Position numbers and translations under genes: made by a program. A DNA stretch of 64,000 nt from contig BSWB01000008.1 in assembly GCA_033239125.1 (NCBI GenBank), forward strand, positions 2,758,001 to 2,822,000, written 5' to 3'. The DNA is from Fagopyrum homotropicum (taxonomy: Eukaryota > Streptophyta > Magnoliopsida > Caryophyllales > Polygonaceae). Below, piece after piece: positions 22,101 through 33,514 of this stretch (position 1 is the stretch's first letter; each line of letters opens with the position of its first letter). The notes under the pieces were generated by a model. It saw nothing but the letters and a program-made list of their open reading frames with translations. It made no database searches and was not told the DNA's origin.

Positions 22101-24799
22101 AACCACAAACCCTCTATTGAACATCAAAGGAGATTGAATCCTATAATGAAAGAGGTAGTCAAAAAGGAAATCATCAAATTGCTAGATGCGGGAATTATCT
22201 ACCCTATCTCGGATAGTAAGTGGGTTAGTCCCGTTCATGTAGTACCTAAGAAGGGTGGGATGACCGTAGTGACCAATGAGAACAATGAACTAATTCCGAC
22301 TAGGACGGTTACGGGGTGGAGGATGTGCATTGATTATAGGAAATTGAATATGGCCTCTAGGAAAGATCACTTCCCTCTCCCCTTCATTGACCAAATGCTA
22401 GAAAGGTTAGCTCAACACTCTCATTTTTGCTATCTAGATGGCTATAGTGGATTCTTCCAAATCCCTATCCACCCCGATGACCAAGAGAAAACAACCTTTA
22501 CATGTCCATGGGGTACTTTTGCATATAGGAGAATGCCATTTGGGTTGTGTAATGCACCCGCCACCTTCCAAAGGTGTATGATGGCTATCTTTTCGGAATA
22601 CATAGAAAATATCATGGAAGTGTTTATGGATGATTTCTCTGTTTATGGTTCTTCCTTTGATAATTGCTTGGCTAACCTGTCATTAGTATTGCAAAGATGT
22701 GAGGAGACAAATCTTGTCTTGAATTGGGAAAAATGCCACTTCATGGTAAGTGAAGGCATTGTGTTAGGACACTTGGTGTCCAACCGTGGCATTGAGGTTG
22801 ATAGGGCCAAAATTGAAACGATAGAGAAGTTGCCGCCACCTACCTCGGTGAAGGGGGTAAGGAGTTTCTTAGGGCATGCCGGTTTCTACCGGAGGTTATT
22901 CAAGACTTCTCTAAAATTTCTAAGCCTCTCACTAACCTACTAATGAAGGATGTTGATTTTGTCTTTTCCAAGGATTGTCTAGAAGCTTTTTGTAGGTTGA
23001 AGAACGCCTTGATCTCCGCACCTATAATGCAACCTCCGGATTGGAGTCTACCATTTGAGATCATGTACGATGCAAGCGATGTGGCCGTTGGGGCCGTTTT
23101 AGGGCAAAGGAAAGAAGGGCGTACTCATGCTATTTATTATGCTAGCAAGACGCTAGATGATGCCCAACTCAATTATGCTACCACCGAGAAGGAGTTGTTG
23201 GCGGTGGTGTATGCATTTGAGAAGTTCCGCTCATACCTTGTTGGAGCGAAGGTCATAGTTTATACGGATCATGCGGCGATCCGTTATCTACTTACAAAGA
23301 AGGATGCCAAACCAAGGTTGATTCGGTGGATCCTTCTTCTTCAAGAGTTTGATTTGGAAATACGAGATAAGAAGGGATCCGAGAACTCCGTGGCGGATCA
23401 CCTTAGTAGATTGCCTCCATTAGAGCTTGGAAGAGATGACATTCCAATTGATGACTCATTCCGAGATGAGCAATTGCAAATGGTAGAGGAATGCTTGTTC
23501 CAAGTGTCTAGAGGGAATGAGCCATGGTATGCCGACATTGTGAATTACTTAGTATATGAGGAAGTGCCTCCCGGATTGACATATGCACAAAGAAAGAAGT
23601 TCTTCAACGATGTGAGGCATTACTATTGGAGTGAACCACTCTTGTTCAAGAGAGGACCGGATGGGATGTTTAGAAGATGCATACCGGAAGATGAAGTGGA
23701 GAGTGTGATCCGGCATTGTCACTCCTTACCATGTGGAGGTCATGCTAGCTCACACAAGACGTGTGCAAAGGTATTGCAATCCGGTTTTTATTGGCCTAAC
23801 TTGTTTAGAGATGTGCAAGGTTTTGTAGCTGGATGTGATGCTTGCCAAAGGACGGGCAACATCTCAAGGAGGAATGAAATGTCCTTGAACAACATCCAAG
23901 AAGTGGAGATTTTTGATGTGTGGGGTGTGGACATCATGGGACCATTCCCTTCCTCATGTGGCAATCTCTATATCCTATTGGCGGTGGATTATGTGTCAAG
24001 ATGGGTGGAGGCAATCGCCTCTCCTACAAATGATGCCAAGGTAGTGGTGCGGTTCTTCAACCGGGTGATCTTCCCTAGGTTTGGAACACCAAGGGTGATC
24101 ATTAGTGATGGAGGAAAGCACTTCACGAATAGGAACTTTGGAGCACTTTTGGCTAAGTATGGGGTGACTCATAAGGTGGCAACACCTTACCATCCCCAAA
24201 CTAGTGGCCAAGTGGAGATCTCCAACCGGGAGATAAAGGCCATCCTTGAGAAGACGGTGTCTAGAACTAGAAAGGATTGGGCTATGAAGCTCAATGACGC
24301 ATTGTGGGCATATAGAACCGCCTTCAAGACACCGATTGGCACCACTCCTTACAAGTTAGTATATGGCAAGTCTTGCCATCTTCCGGTGGAAATGGAGCAT
24401 AGAGCTTATTGGGCCATTAAGTGGCTAAATTTTGACCTCAAGGAGGCGGGAGAAAAGAGGTTGCTTGATCTAAACGCCCTTGAGGAGATCCGGTTGGACG
24501 CTTATGAGAATGCCCGGATTTACAAGGAAAGAACCAAAAGATGGCATGACAAGAAGATCATCCCCAAGGAGTTGAGTGAAGGAGATCTTGTCCTTCTCTT
24601 CAACTCAAGGCTAAGGCTCTTTCCCGGAAAGCTCAAATCAAGATGGACCGGGCCATATGTGGTGAAGAAGATCTTTTCCCATGGAGCTATTGAGATAGGA
24701 GGGGAGCATTGTGGGAATTTCAAGGAAAATGGGCACCGCTTGAAGAAATATATTCCGGGAGCTCCGGTGGACATGATTGCCCCACTTCACCTTGAATAG
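19152..24799 (+). pseudogene. Athila gag-pol polyprotein, A-type copy (copy 2)
   Basis: Same architecture as copy 1. The normal ATG at 19152 meets a TAA after six codons (19170-19172; copy 1 has CAA), leaving a long frame from an ATG at 19179. A one-T deletion near 22895 shifts the frame in RT just after the FLGHAGFYRR segment; reading resumes at 22943 and runs through RNase H, integrase (HHCC finger, D, D, E all visible) and the C-terminus to 24799. The protease active site reads DLGE instead of the DLGA of copy 1. As in copy 1, no CCHC zinc knuckle is present in gag. The PR-RT linker differs completely from copy 1 at the palindromes while the flanks are similar. With two disabling lesions it is young but probably inactive. 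Confidence 0.93.
21645..21776. repeat. Two family A palindromes inside the PR-RT linker of copy 2
   Basis: First set: TTCCACGGTCG near 21649 and TTCCACGGCCGTC at 21668-21680. Second set: AACCACGGCCGTGG at 21719-21732 with half-sites near 21745 and 21757. This is the orthologous position to the two B palindromes of copy 1. Confidence 0.75.
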
Positions 24800-26474
24800 A
24801 CTCCCCCGAGTTTGGTCAAGCTAATGACCTTAAAGAAGCGTTTGGTGGGAGGCAACCCATTGGTAACATTTTCCTTTTTCGCTTTGTTTTCGTTTTTAGG
24901 ATTGTTCTATCTTTGTGTGTGTTTTGTCTACTTTGTGTGTGTGCTAGAACATTATTAGCATTGGAGGCCTTTCTTGGCATATGAATGATGATGATGAACC
25001 CCTCACCAATTATGGGTGGGGCGGACGCGGGACTTGGACGGCTAGCGGTGCCTAGCGCGGGTTCCGAAGCTTTGATGGATGCTTAGAGCTCTCTACCATG
25101 GTTGATAGGATCATCCAACATCAATTCATTTGAACAATCCCGAATACCATAGCAAACAATTTTACATTGTGAGAACCTTCTTTCACTCTCTTTTCTTGAA
25201 TACCACATTGGGGACAACGTGTTTCTAAGTATGGGGTGGGGTTTGCATGATCCTTTGCATAATGAGAATCTAGGATAGTTTAATATTTGCACATGTCTGA
25301 CATTGTACATACTTAAAACGAAAATCCCATAAAAATCAGAAAATTTTAAAATTTTTGTGCTTTCTAGGCTTGGATATGATCCTAATGATGAAATCTTGTC
25401 ATGTGAATTGGCTATGGATGGCCTTATGTGTTGAATTAATAAATGCATATGTGGACTTGAACTACTTCTCTTGAATTCTATGAATGATTTGTGACCATGA
25501 TGTTTGCCTAGAAAGGATTGAGTAGTGAAAATCGAAATTACATGATAGTTCTTGCATACCATCTAGGAATGAATGAGGCAATTCAATCTTTCTCTACTTC
25601 TCATCTTAATCATGATTGCTTGAGCACCTCAATTGAGATAAATTTGACCTCTTTTAACCCATCCGGGAATAGGAGCATGCTAGTGTGTTGATGTGTGCAA
25701 AAAGCAAGTGTGGGGTGAAGTTGTTGATGAAAAGAATATCATGCATAAAATGCTGAATTTGTTGTGAAAGTGTAGCCAAAATATAAGTTTGGGGACATTG
25801 GTTTAAATGACAAGTAACTCGGTACACTTCACATAATCGGGTGTTGGTGCCTTGCCAAAGTCAAATGAACCGATAGTCCTAACGAGCTTTGGTATGTGTG
25901 CCCGGTGTGGATGCACCTCGAAAACTAAGAAAAAACCCGAGGACGGCTAATCACCAAGGTTTCGGCTCTTGTACACCAATGCCATTGCCTCAAAAATAAG
26001 TCAAAGAAAAAGAAAAGAAAGAAAAGATAGAGGAAAATATACACTTGGGGGAAGTTGATCGAGGACAAGGATGTGAAGTTAGTTCCGTTCCCGGATTAGC
26101 ATCACATAACCTAGAAATCCCCACCCAATCACTACATTTCTTGGCCTTTTTATCTCACAAGACCTTATGACCTATTTGCATGTTTGTAAGACTTAGTAGT
26201 TTAGATTGGATGTACTCTTGATCTTCTTGACTTCTTCATCTTTACATTTCATGCATACTTTTGAGTTAAGTACAATTGTCTTTCCATGCTTTCATTTGTT
26301 TGATGCATGATTGCTTGTCCTTAGCCATGAAACATGACTTTGAAGGTGATCCAATAGTAGAAGCACAAACCCAAAAGATTTTTGCCATTTTTCTGCATAC
26401 ATAAATCATGTCATCTCTTAATCTATAGTTGGGAATTTTCTCGGGGACGAGCAAACCTTAAGTATGGGGTATTT
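24800..26474 (+). other. Athila copy 2 3' untranslated region
   Basis: No gene seen. It holds the small hairpin (25041-25056), the upstream hairpin CACATTG-GGGA-CAACGTG (25204-25221, one A-C mismatch) with a PPT-like tract, the conserved block (about 25810-26000) and the terminal hairpin (26436-26455, one mismatch) with the PPT. I found no clear palindrome in this 3' UTR, unlike copy 1. Confidence 0.75.
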
Positions 26475-26909
26475 TGATAACACGATTTATGGGTTAGTTT
26501 TAGGTAATCAATTAGATAGAATTCTCGCTCATTCACGCATGGTTTAGCATTGGTTCGAGACATTTTGCACTCAATTCATGTATTTTGTCGAGATAGATGT
26601 CTACACGGACTTGTGCGTGTTTTGTAGGTAATTCGGGAAACTTAGGAGTTAAAACGATGCGTTTGAGGATCGTTCATCTAGACGACACACCCTCGGACTC
26701 ATTAGGACACAAGCTATAGGCTAAGGAGGACTCATGGAACCTTGCCAACACTAGCCATGCACCAAATCACAGCTTAATAATCCAAGGCAAAGTTTCTGCA
26801 CAGAATCACGGTCATCTGACACTCCACGGCCGTGGAATCAACCGTGGATTTTGCCAGATTCTTGCGACAGCTGTGCCACGACTCTCATGGCCAGCTCATA
26901 CAAGTTTGT
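26475..26909 (+). mobile_element. Athila A 3' LTR, first part
   Basis: The first 435 bp of the A LTR, matching 7029-7463 with about three differences. It is broken by the inner LARD, with TSD TTTGT at 26905-26909 and 33510-33514, and continues at 33515. Confidence 0.95.
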
Positions 26910-28662
26910 TGTTCGCTCCAAACGGTGTGTGCAAGCTTTAAATTTATAACCCTAGACTTAAGCTTAAAACAAGGATGCGAACCCGCAGTGTACGGGTCAA
27001 TCGTAGTAAAAGCAAGAAAATTCCAGGGGTCGATCACAGGGACTCGGTGAAACAAAGTCAATACGGTGTGCTTATGTCAATACTAACCACAAGAGTGATT
27101 AACACAATCAAAGATGAATAAGAAGTCAATAAAGCAAACATGCAATTCTAGGGATTAAAGCATCTAGTTGTGGTTCCAACTCAAGATCTATAGATAAGCG
27201 GACAAAGCTGAGATTTTTGCATGGGGAAGGTGTTTCTAAAGTGGAGTAGATCACCGGGTAAGTCTCACTACACACTAATCCTAAACCGTAACTCCTATTA
27301 CCGGGTAAGTCTCAAGGAATTAAGATGAAGAACTATAACCTCAAACTAACACACCATCTAAGGGAATAGAATCAACCTTTACCGGGTAAGTCTCAGGCTA
27401 ACTCACAAAGATGGGATGGAAGCACACTCAAACCCCAATAAAGGATAAACCTTTATTACCTACACTTATGATCGTTGGTACACAAACTAAGGAATTACCG
27501 GGTAAGTCTCATCCTAAGCTTGCTTTGAACCAGGAAAGGTGTAATAAGAATAGGATTTGGCAAACTCTAACACTTAACTCTCAGTTTAGGATCAGATAAG
27601 TCACCTCGGTCAGCCAGTTTCCACCCCGGCCGAGATGTTCATCGACTGAGCGAGATGCTTAGGGTTAAGGTTAAAGACTCGAACTTTCAGGATCCTACTG
27701 GAATCTAAGATTATTCTATCATTGTTTTCCTCACAACCTTCAGCCAATCACCCTAGAATCACACAAGGAAATTAGCCACTCATCATCATTATGAAAGTAT
27801 TAAATATATGGGAAAAAGGTGAATATTTGAACAAAGAAGAATTTAAGGAAAAGACTTCAATAACTGAATCAAATATCACAACAAAAGCGTTCCTTGGATA
27901 GCAATCCAACAAGACAAGACAACAAGTGAGGGAATTGAAGACAATCTTACAAAACCCTTCAAAAAGCTATAAAAGCTATAGACTTCTATCTTCCTTCAAC
28001 CTTCAAAAAGGTTCTTCAAAACTCCCAACTGGAGTATGCTACTGCTGCAGCGTGTTTTTCGGTGTAAGCGGCATGTATGCGAGATGTGATAGCCGATGCC
28101 GGAATTATGGGAAATCCGACCCTTTTTATAGGAAAATAACCCTCCAAAGATAATAAATCTTAGAAAGATATTTTCCCATAAATATAGGTAAAATATATGA
28201 TTCTGCATATCTCCTTCCTTCCAGGAGCCAAGCCCAAAAATATAAGATCACTTTCCAAATTTAAAAGATCTCATCCAAGAATAAAATATTCTCGCCGCGT
28301 CCTAGGTGTTCGCCTCGGTCGAGTCGGCGTCTCTGGATCGCCTCGGTCGAGATGAATCTCTGGTCAACCGAGGTGATCATAACTGAATGTGAAATCTCTC
28401 AAAACTGGTCCAAAGTAAATCTTTAATCCATGGCTATGCTCCCTGGATGTAGCTCTAATTGACTCATGACTCCTTTTGCTTCTTTTTGATGCAAAACATA
28501 CCAAATTACCTGCAATTACAACAAAACTAGGTGTAGACCTCGATTCTTGCAAAGGTAGGTGAAATAGTAGTAAAATCACATAATGCACATACAAACATGC
28601 AGATTACGAAAGATAAAACGTCCAAACAAACCCCAAAATATAGACTATAATTCATGCTATCA
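26910..28662 (-). repeat. Inner LARD 3' LTR
   Basis: Carries palindromes at 27597-27660 and 28307-28378 (words CTCGGTCGAG / CCGGCCGAG) and four CCGGGTAAGTCTC motifs between 27250 and 27510. Confidence 0.92.
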
Positions 28663-28701
28663 AAATACCCCATACTTAGCCCTTGCTTGTCCCCAAGCAA
28701 G
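28663..28701 (-). promoter_or_regulatory. Inner LARD terminal hairpin and PPT
   Basis: On the minus strand CTTGCTTG-GGGA-CAAGCAAG (28682-28701, perfect 8-bp stem), then 'ggctaagtatggggtatttt' and the LTR start. The stem is unlike that of the A and B copies, but loop and layout are the same. Confidence 0.75.
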
Positions 28702-30417
28702 TTCCGCATATAGAAGACAAGATAGAATGGATTATAGGTCATAAAAATCAATGAAAAAGTCTTTCAAAAACATTTTATGGTGTGCAACTACCATAGATCA
28801 CTCTAAGAGAGTACTTCCTGGAATTTAAAAACTCAACATGATCAAAACATTTTATAAATATAGGAAAGTTGTTCATCTTTGCATAAAATCATAGAATGCA
28901 TAATAAATCATAATTATCAAAATTAATCATGTATAATCCGATTTAAACCGCTAAGTCAATCAACAAGCTCAAGGTCTCAAGGGCTTCCCAAAGGAAAGGT
29001 CAAGAAACGTGTAGGGTAGGGATGTATGTAAGGTAATGTGGTGCTAGAATCCGGGAAAAGGATGAACTTCACTTTCACTTTGACTTGCAACATCTTCCAC
29101 CAATAAGCTTTGCTTATTCCACTTTTTTTTTCTTTTTACTTTACTTTTTGGGATGCATGGACAGAGGTGCACAATAACCGAAGCCTGGGAGATTAGCAAT
29201 CATCAATTTCTTGAGATGCATCAAACCCTTGATGCACATACCATGACCCGTTAGGAATATCGCTCAATCCGACTTTGGCAAGACACAAACACCCGGCTAT
29301 GTGAATGGTGCCGAGTTACTCATCTTCATGATTGACTTCCCCAAACCTATTATTGCTTTCTAGCACTTTCACTTCCAGCCACTTCTCAACTTTAACTCCA
29401 CTTGCTTTCACCACTTCGCTTGCTTCCAAATTCCCGGATAGGTAAAGGGAGGCAAAATGTATATGAGGGGCTAAGCATGATCAAGAAGAAGAAGAAGAAG
29501 AGAATGAATTGCCTTGGTCTTTCCAAGAAGAAAGTGAGAGAACTTAACCTGCGGTGTCAACCTTCAAATTCAACATAATTTGGATAAAAACAAAGTATTA
29601 AACATGCTAATAATTTCAAACAAAGCATTTAGCAACTTAAACATATTATAAAACCTTTCAAACACATAAAGAATTTAAAACCAGTAGGTAAACAGAATCT
29701 TCACTGAGATCATATCCAGATAAGTAACACAAAAAAAAAAAAAAATCGTTTCGAAAACTCTCAGTAACCTACCTCGGTCGAGATGTTCTTGGTTCAACCG
29801 AGGTGAAATGCCTCGTTTGGCCAGAATCTCCCCGGTCGAGGTCAAAAAAAAATTTTTAAAACCAGTTTTTTTCAGTTTCGACGTTTTTCTCAATCAAATA
29901 ACCTGTAGGTATGCATGTAATCTCAGATAAACATATAGAAGCGAAAGTGAAGCATAATAAGATCATAAATATCCATCAAAGTAGCATACAATCATCCATA
30001 GTCAAATAACATATCCGCATACCCCATACTTGGGACACACTGTCCCAGTGGGTCAAAATAAGTCTAAGGACAGGATACTCACTGAACATAGCGAAACTGC
30101 ATGAAGGAGTAAGAAACAGCTCCCAGAAATGACCATCTCGGTTGGCGAAGCACATCTCGGTCGAGGTGTTCTGACAGTACCCGAGATGTATCTCAGTAAA
30201 GCTCGTTTCCTCAAGTTCTCGAAATTTTGTTCTTCCAGTGTAGCTCCTGAACTGTGATCCTTCCTTTTGGAATACCTGGTTGTTGTCTAGAGGAAAACAA
30301 AAACAAAGCAAGTATCTAAACTAAACTAGAAAAGGGAGAAGAAAGCAATACCTTGGGTTGCCTCCCAAGAAGCGCTTGGTTTAAGGTCGCTAGCTGGACC
30401 ATACGGCATGGGATTAC
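28702..30417 (-). other. Inner LARD 3' UTR
   Basis: No gene seen in 1.7 kb. It contains the conserved 3' UTR block (29160-29340), palindrome clusters at 29768-29843 and 30133-30196, and a hairpin with a GGA loop at 30038-30050 followed on the minus strand by 'aagtatgggg'. Confidence 0.7.
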
Positions 30418-31494
30418 TCAATGCACTTCGAATGTCCTGGAGTGCTCATCACATCCGTAAAAATCTTCCAAAAAGGTTCTGGTTCCTAATTTCACCGGCA
30501 AATGGTAAGATCTCCCACGTACAAGCTTGTACGGTTTGATTCTCACCGGAATCCTTCTAGACTTCCTGCACTTCAATGGGACATTCCTCGTGTCCCATCC
30601 TTTCCTTGATCGAGAAAACAGTTTCTCGAGAATCATAGCAGCTTCCCCATCTATAGCTTGGGGATGGTATAGGGTCCTGAGCATGCGAGGGACCCCATAC
30701 TTGAACAAGAGACTCTTCATCGCCTTAGCGGTGTAGTGCTTGCCAACTCCACTCCTCATGATCCGAGGAGCTTCTTCTTCCAACAATTTCAAGGAAGACT
30801 TCATCTTGATCTTTGGAGGTTCTTTCGGAAGAGACCTCCAACTCTCCGGTGCATTCCTGAAAAATTCAGAAATTTTAATAGGGAATTCGAATGGAGTAAG
30901 AGAACTTACCTTGTAAAGTTCTCCAAAGCTCGGATAAGGTTTCATGTTAGGTTGATAACCAACACATGAAATCTTTCTCAACTCAGTTGATCTTTCTTCC
31001 ACCTTGGTCACAATCTCAGTAATTTGACCAAGGTTCTCTGCATCTTCTGCTTCCAGTTTTGCAGATTCTTCCATCTCGGCCGAGATCTCTTCCACTTCGA
31101 CCGAGGTCTCAATAGTCAGATCGAGACCTTCCATATCCTCCTCTTCCTTAGAAGTTTCAGGAGAAATTTTTGGTTCGACTGGGGGAATGCTTGGAACGTG
31201 CAACACTTCCTTATGCTCCTCTTGCGGCCTAGCATAGGATAGGGTGCTTTCCTTGAGCTCCTCCACCTTCTTCATCAACTTCTCCAATCTTGATTCGAGA
31301 GAGTCTGCAAAAGGTTGCTCATAAATGTTTTTAGGGACATTCTTCTCATCCCATATCGCAAGTTCATGCTGAATGGCCTCTTCTCTTTCCCATTCATTGT
31401 TAAACCAATGGAAGGAGTACTTCTCCTCCAAGTATTCATAATGGTCCGCCCTAGCACTTTGCCTTGCTATCCAGGCTGGATCAAATGTAGTCAT
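30418..31494 (-). CDS. Inner LARD ORF: acidic coiled-coil protein with dead integrase-like C-terminus
   Basis: A 358-residue open frame without lesions. N-terminus (about 1-80): charged, with a coiled-coil-like stretch around 'LESRLEKLMKKVEEL'. Middle (about 85-175): very acidic, rich in Glu. C-terminus (about 245-345) aligns by eye with the Athila integrase core and tail: 'GKHYTAK...KYGVPRM..TLYHPQ', 'SRSRKGW', 'KPYKLVRGRSYHLPV'. The second catalytic D (SDGG in Athila) and the E after the YHPQ segment are not kept, and the HHCC finger and first D region are absent. A related ORF exists in the outer LARD. An intact frame in an element that lacks enzymes suggests selection or youth; the function is unknown. 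Helping or interfering with helper integrase is speculation. Confidence 0.75.
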   Translation of the reverse strand: MTTFDPAWIARQSARADHYEYLEEKYSFHWFNNEWEREEAIQHELAIWDEKNVPKNIYEQPFADSLESRLEKLMKKVEELKESTLSYARPQEEHKEVLHVPSIPPVEPKISPETSKEEEDMEGLDLTIETSVEVEEISAEMEESAKLEAEDAENLGQITEIVTKVEERSTELRKISCVGYQPNMKPYPSFGELYKVSSLTPFEFPIKISEFFRNAPESWRSLPKEPPKIKMKSSLKLLEEEAPRIMRSGVGKHYTAKAMKSLLFKYGVPRMLRTLYHPQAIDGEAAMILEKLFSRSRKGWDTRNVPLKCRKSRRIPVRIKPYKLVRGRSYHLPVKLGTRTFLEDFYGCDEHSRTFEVH

Positions 31495-31586
31495 CGGAAA
31501 TCCTGAAAACTACAAAACTCATAGAAAGAGTAGTTAGTAGCAACAGGGGCAAATGCCCCGAAAGCAAACCGTAACCGGCTCGGTCT

Positions 31587-31760
31587 AGACCAAGTCCCCG
31601 GCAACGGCGCCAAAAACTTGTTCTTTGGCGAAACTCTGTTCCGTTGCCGGAACAAGAACTTCATGTGTACCTAAGAACACAAATCTGCAAGAACACTCAA
31701 GTAGAATGATTAGTAGAAAAAGCAAGACCAAGTCCCCGGCAACGGCGCCAAAAACTTGTT
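31587..31760 (-). promoter_or_regulatory. Duplicated tRNA-Asp primer-binding site of the inner LARD
   Basis: A 36-bp segment with the PBS and the last bases of the LTR occurs at 31725-31760 (next to the LTR, PBS 31733-31750) and again at 31587-31622 (PBS 31595-31612), 138 bp apart. The spacer also holds a small dyad TGTTCC..GGAACA. The LTR-proximal copy is in the normal place. Confidence 0.85.
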
Positions 31761-33509
31761 TGCTCCAAACGGTGTGTGCAAGCTTTAAATTTATAACCCT
31801 AGACTTAAGCTTAAAACAAGGATGCGAACCCGCAGTGTACGGGTCAATCGTAGTAAAAGCAAGAAAATTCCAGGGGTCGATCACAGGGACTCAGTGAAAC
31901 AAAGTCAATACGGTGTGCTTATGTCAATACTAACCACAAGAGTGATTAACACAATCAAAGATGAATAAGAAGTCAATAAAGAAAACATGCAATTCTAGGG
32001 ATTAAAGCATCTAGTTGTGGTTCCAACTCAAGATCTATAGATAAGCGGACAAAGCTGAGATTTTTGCGTGGGGAAGGTGTTTCTAAAGTGGAGTAGATCA
32101 CCGGGTAAGTCTCACTACACACTAATCCTAAACCGTAACTCCTATTACCGGGTAAGTCTCAAGGAATTAAGATAAAGAACTATAACCTCAAACTAACACA
32201 CCATCTAAGGAAATAGAATCAACCTTTACCGGGTAAGTCTCAGGCTAACTCACAAAGATGGGATGGAAGCACACTCAAACCCCAATAAAGGATAAACCTT
32301 TATTACCTACACTTATGATCGTTGGTACACAAACTAAGGAATTACCGGGTAAGTCTCATCCTAAGCTTGCTTTGAACCAGGAAAGGTGTAATAAGAATAG
32401 GATTTGGCAAACTCTAACACTTAACTCTCAGTTTAGGATCAGATAAGTCACCTCGGTCAGCCAGTTTCCACCCCGGCCGAGATGTTCATCGACTGAGCGA
32501 GATGCTTAGGGTTAAGGTTAAAGACTCGAACTTTCAGGATCCTACTGGAATCTAAGATTATTCTATCATTGTTTTCCTCACAACCTTCAACCAATCACCC
32601 TAGAATCACACAAGGAAATTAGCCACTCATCATCATTATGAAAGTATTAAATATATGGGAAGAAGGTGAATATTTGAACAAAGAAGAATTTAAGGAAAAG
32701 ACTTCAATAACTGAATCAAATATCACAACAAAAGCGTTCCTTGGATAGCAATCCAACAAGACAAGACAACAAGTGAGGGAATTGAAGACAATCTTACAAA
32801 ACCCTTCAAAAAGCTATAAAAGCTATAGACTTCTATCTTCCTTCAACCTTCAAAAAGGTTCTTCAAAACTCCCAACTGGAGTATGCTACTGCTGCAGCGT
32901 GTTTTTCGGTGTAAGCGGCCTGTATGCGAGATGTGATAGCCGATGCCGGAATTATGGGAAATCCGACCCTTTTTATAGGAAAATAACCCTCCAAAGATAA
33001 TAAATCTTAGAAAGATATTTTCCCATAAATATAGGTAAAATATATGATTCTGCATATCTCCTTCCTTCCAGGAGCCAAGCCCAAAAATATAAGATCACTT
33101 TCCAAATTTAAAAGATCTCATCCAAGAATAAAATATTCTCGCCGCGTCCTAGGTGTTCGCCTCGGTCGAGTCGGCATCTCTGGATCGCCTCGGTCGAGAT
33201 GAATCTCTGGTCAACCGAGGTGATCATAACTGAATGTGAAATCTCTCAAAACTGGTCCAAAGTAAATCTTTAATCCATGGCTATGCTCCCTGGATGTAGC
33301 TCCAATTGACTCATGACTCCTTTTGCTTCTTTTTGATGCAAAACGTACCAAATTACCTGCAATTACAACAAAACTAGGTGTAGACCTCGATTCTTGCAAA
33401 GGTAGGTGAAATAGTAGTAAAATCACATAATGCACATACAAACATGCAGATTACGAAAGATAAAACGTTCAAACAAACCCCAAAATATAGACTATAATTC
33501 ATGCTATCA
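31757..33509 (-). repeat. Inner LARD 5' LTR
   Basis: The 1753-bp partner of 26910-28662, with palindromes at 32444-32507 and 33154-33225. Confidence 0.92.
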
Positions 33510-33514
33510 TTTGT

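Larger units (their letters stand above)
26910..33509 (-). mobile_element. Inner LARD, complete non-autonomous Athila-type element
   Basis: A 6.6-kb element on the minus strand with a perfect 5-bp TSD TTTGT. LTRs: 26910-28662 (3') and 31757-33509 (5'), each 1753 bp, TGTT..CTATCA in plus orientation, about 13 differences by eye. The internal 3.1 kb has a tRNA-Asp PBS (present twice), one ORF (30418-31494), a 3' UTR with conserved Athila blocks and a PPT module. There is no protease, RT or RNase H. The LTRs keep the Athila layout (TATA-like CTTTTTATA at 28122-28130 read on minus, four CCGGGTAAGTCTC motifs, palindromes with a CTCGGCCGAG-type word). It is full length but needs enzymes from a helper. 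Confidence 0.92.

Noticed and set aside
31585..31884. 99-residue frame across the inner LARD LTR end
   Set aside because: It merely reads through the duplicated PBS and LTR end; the repeated peptide reflects the PBS duplication.
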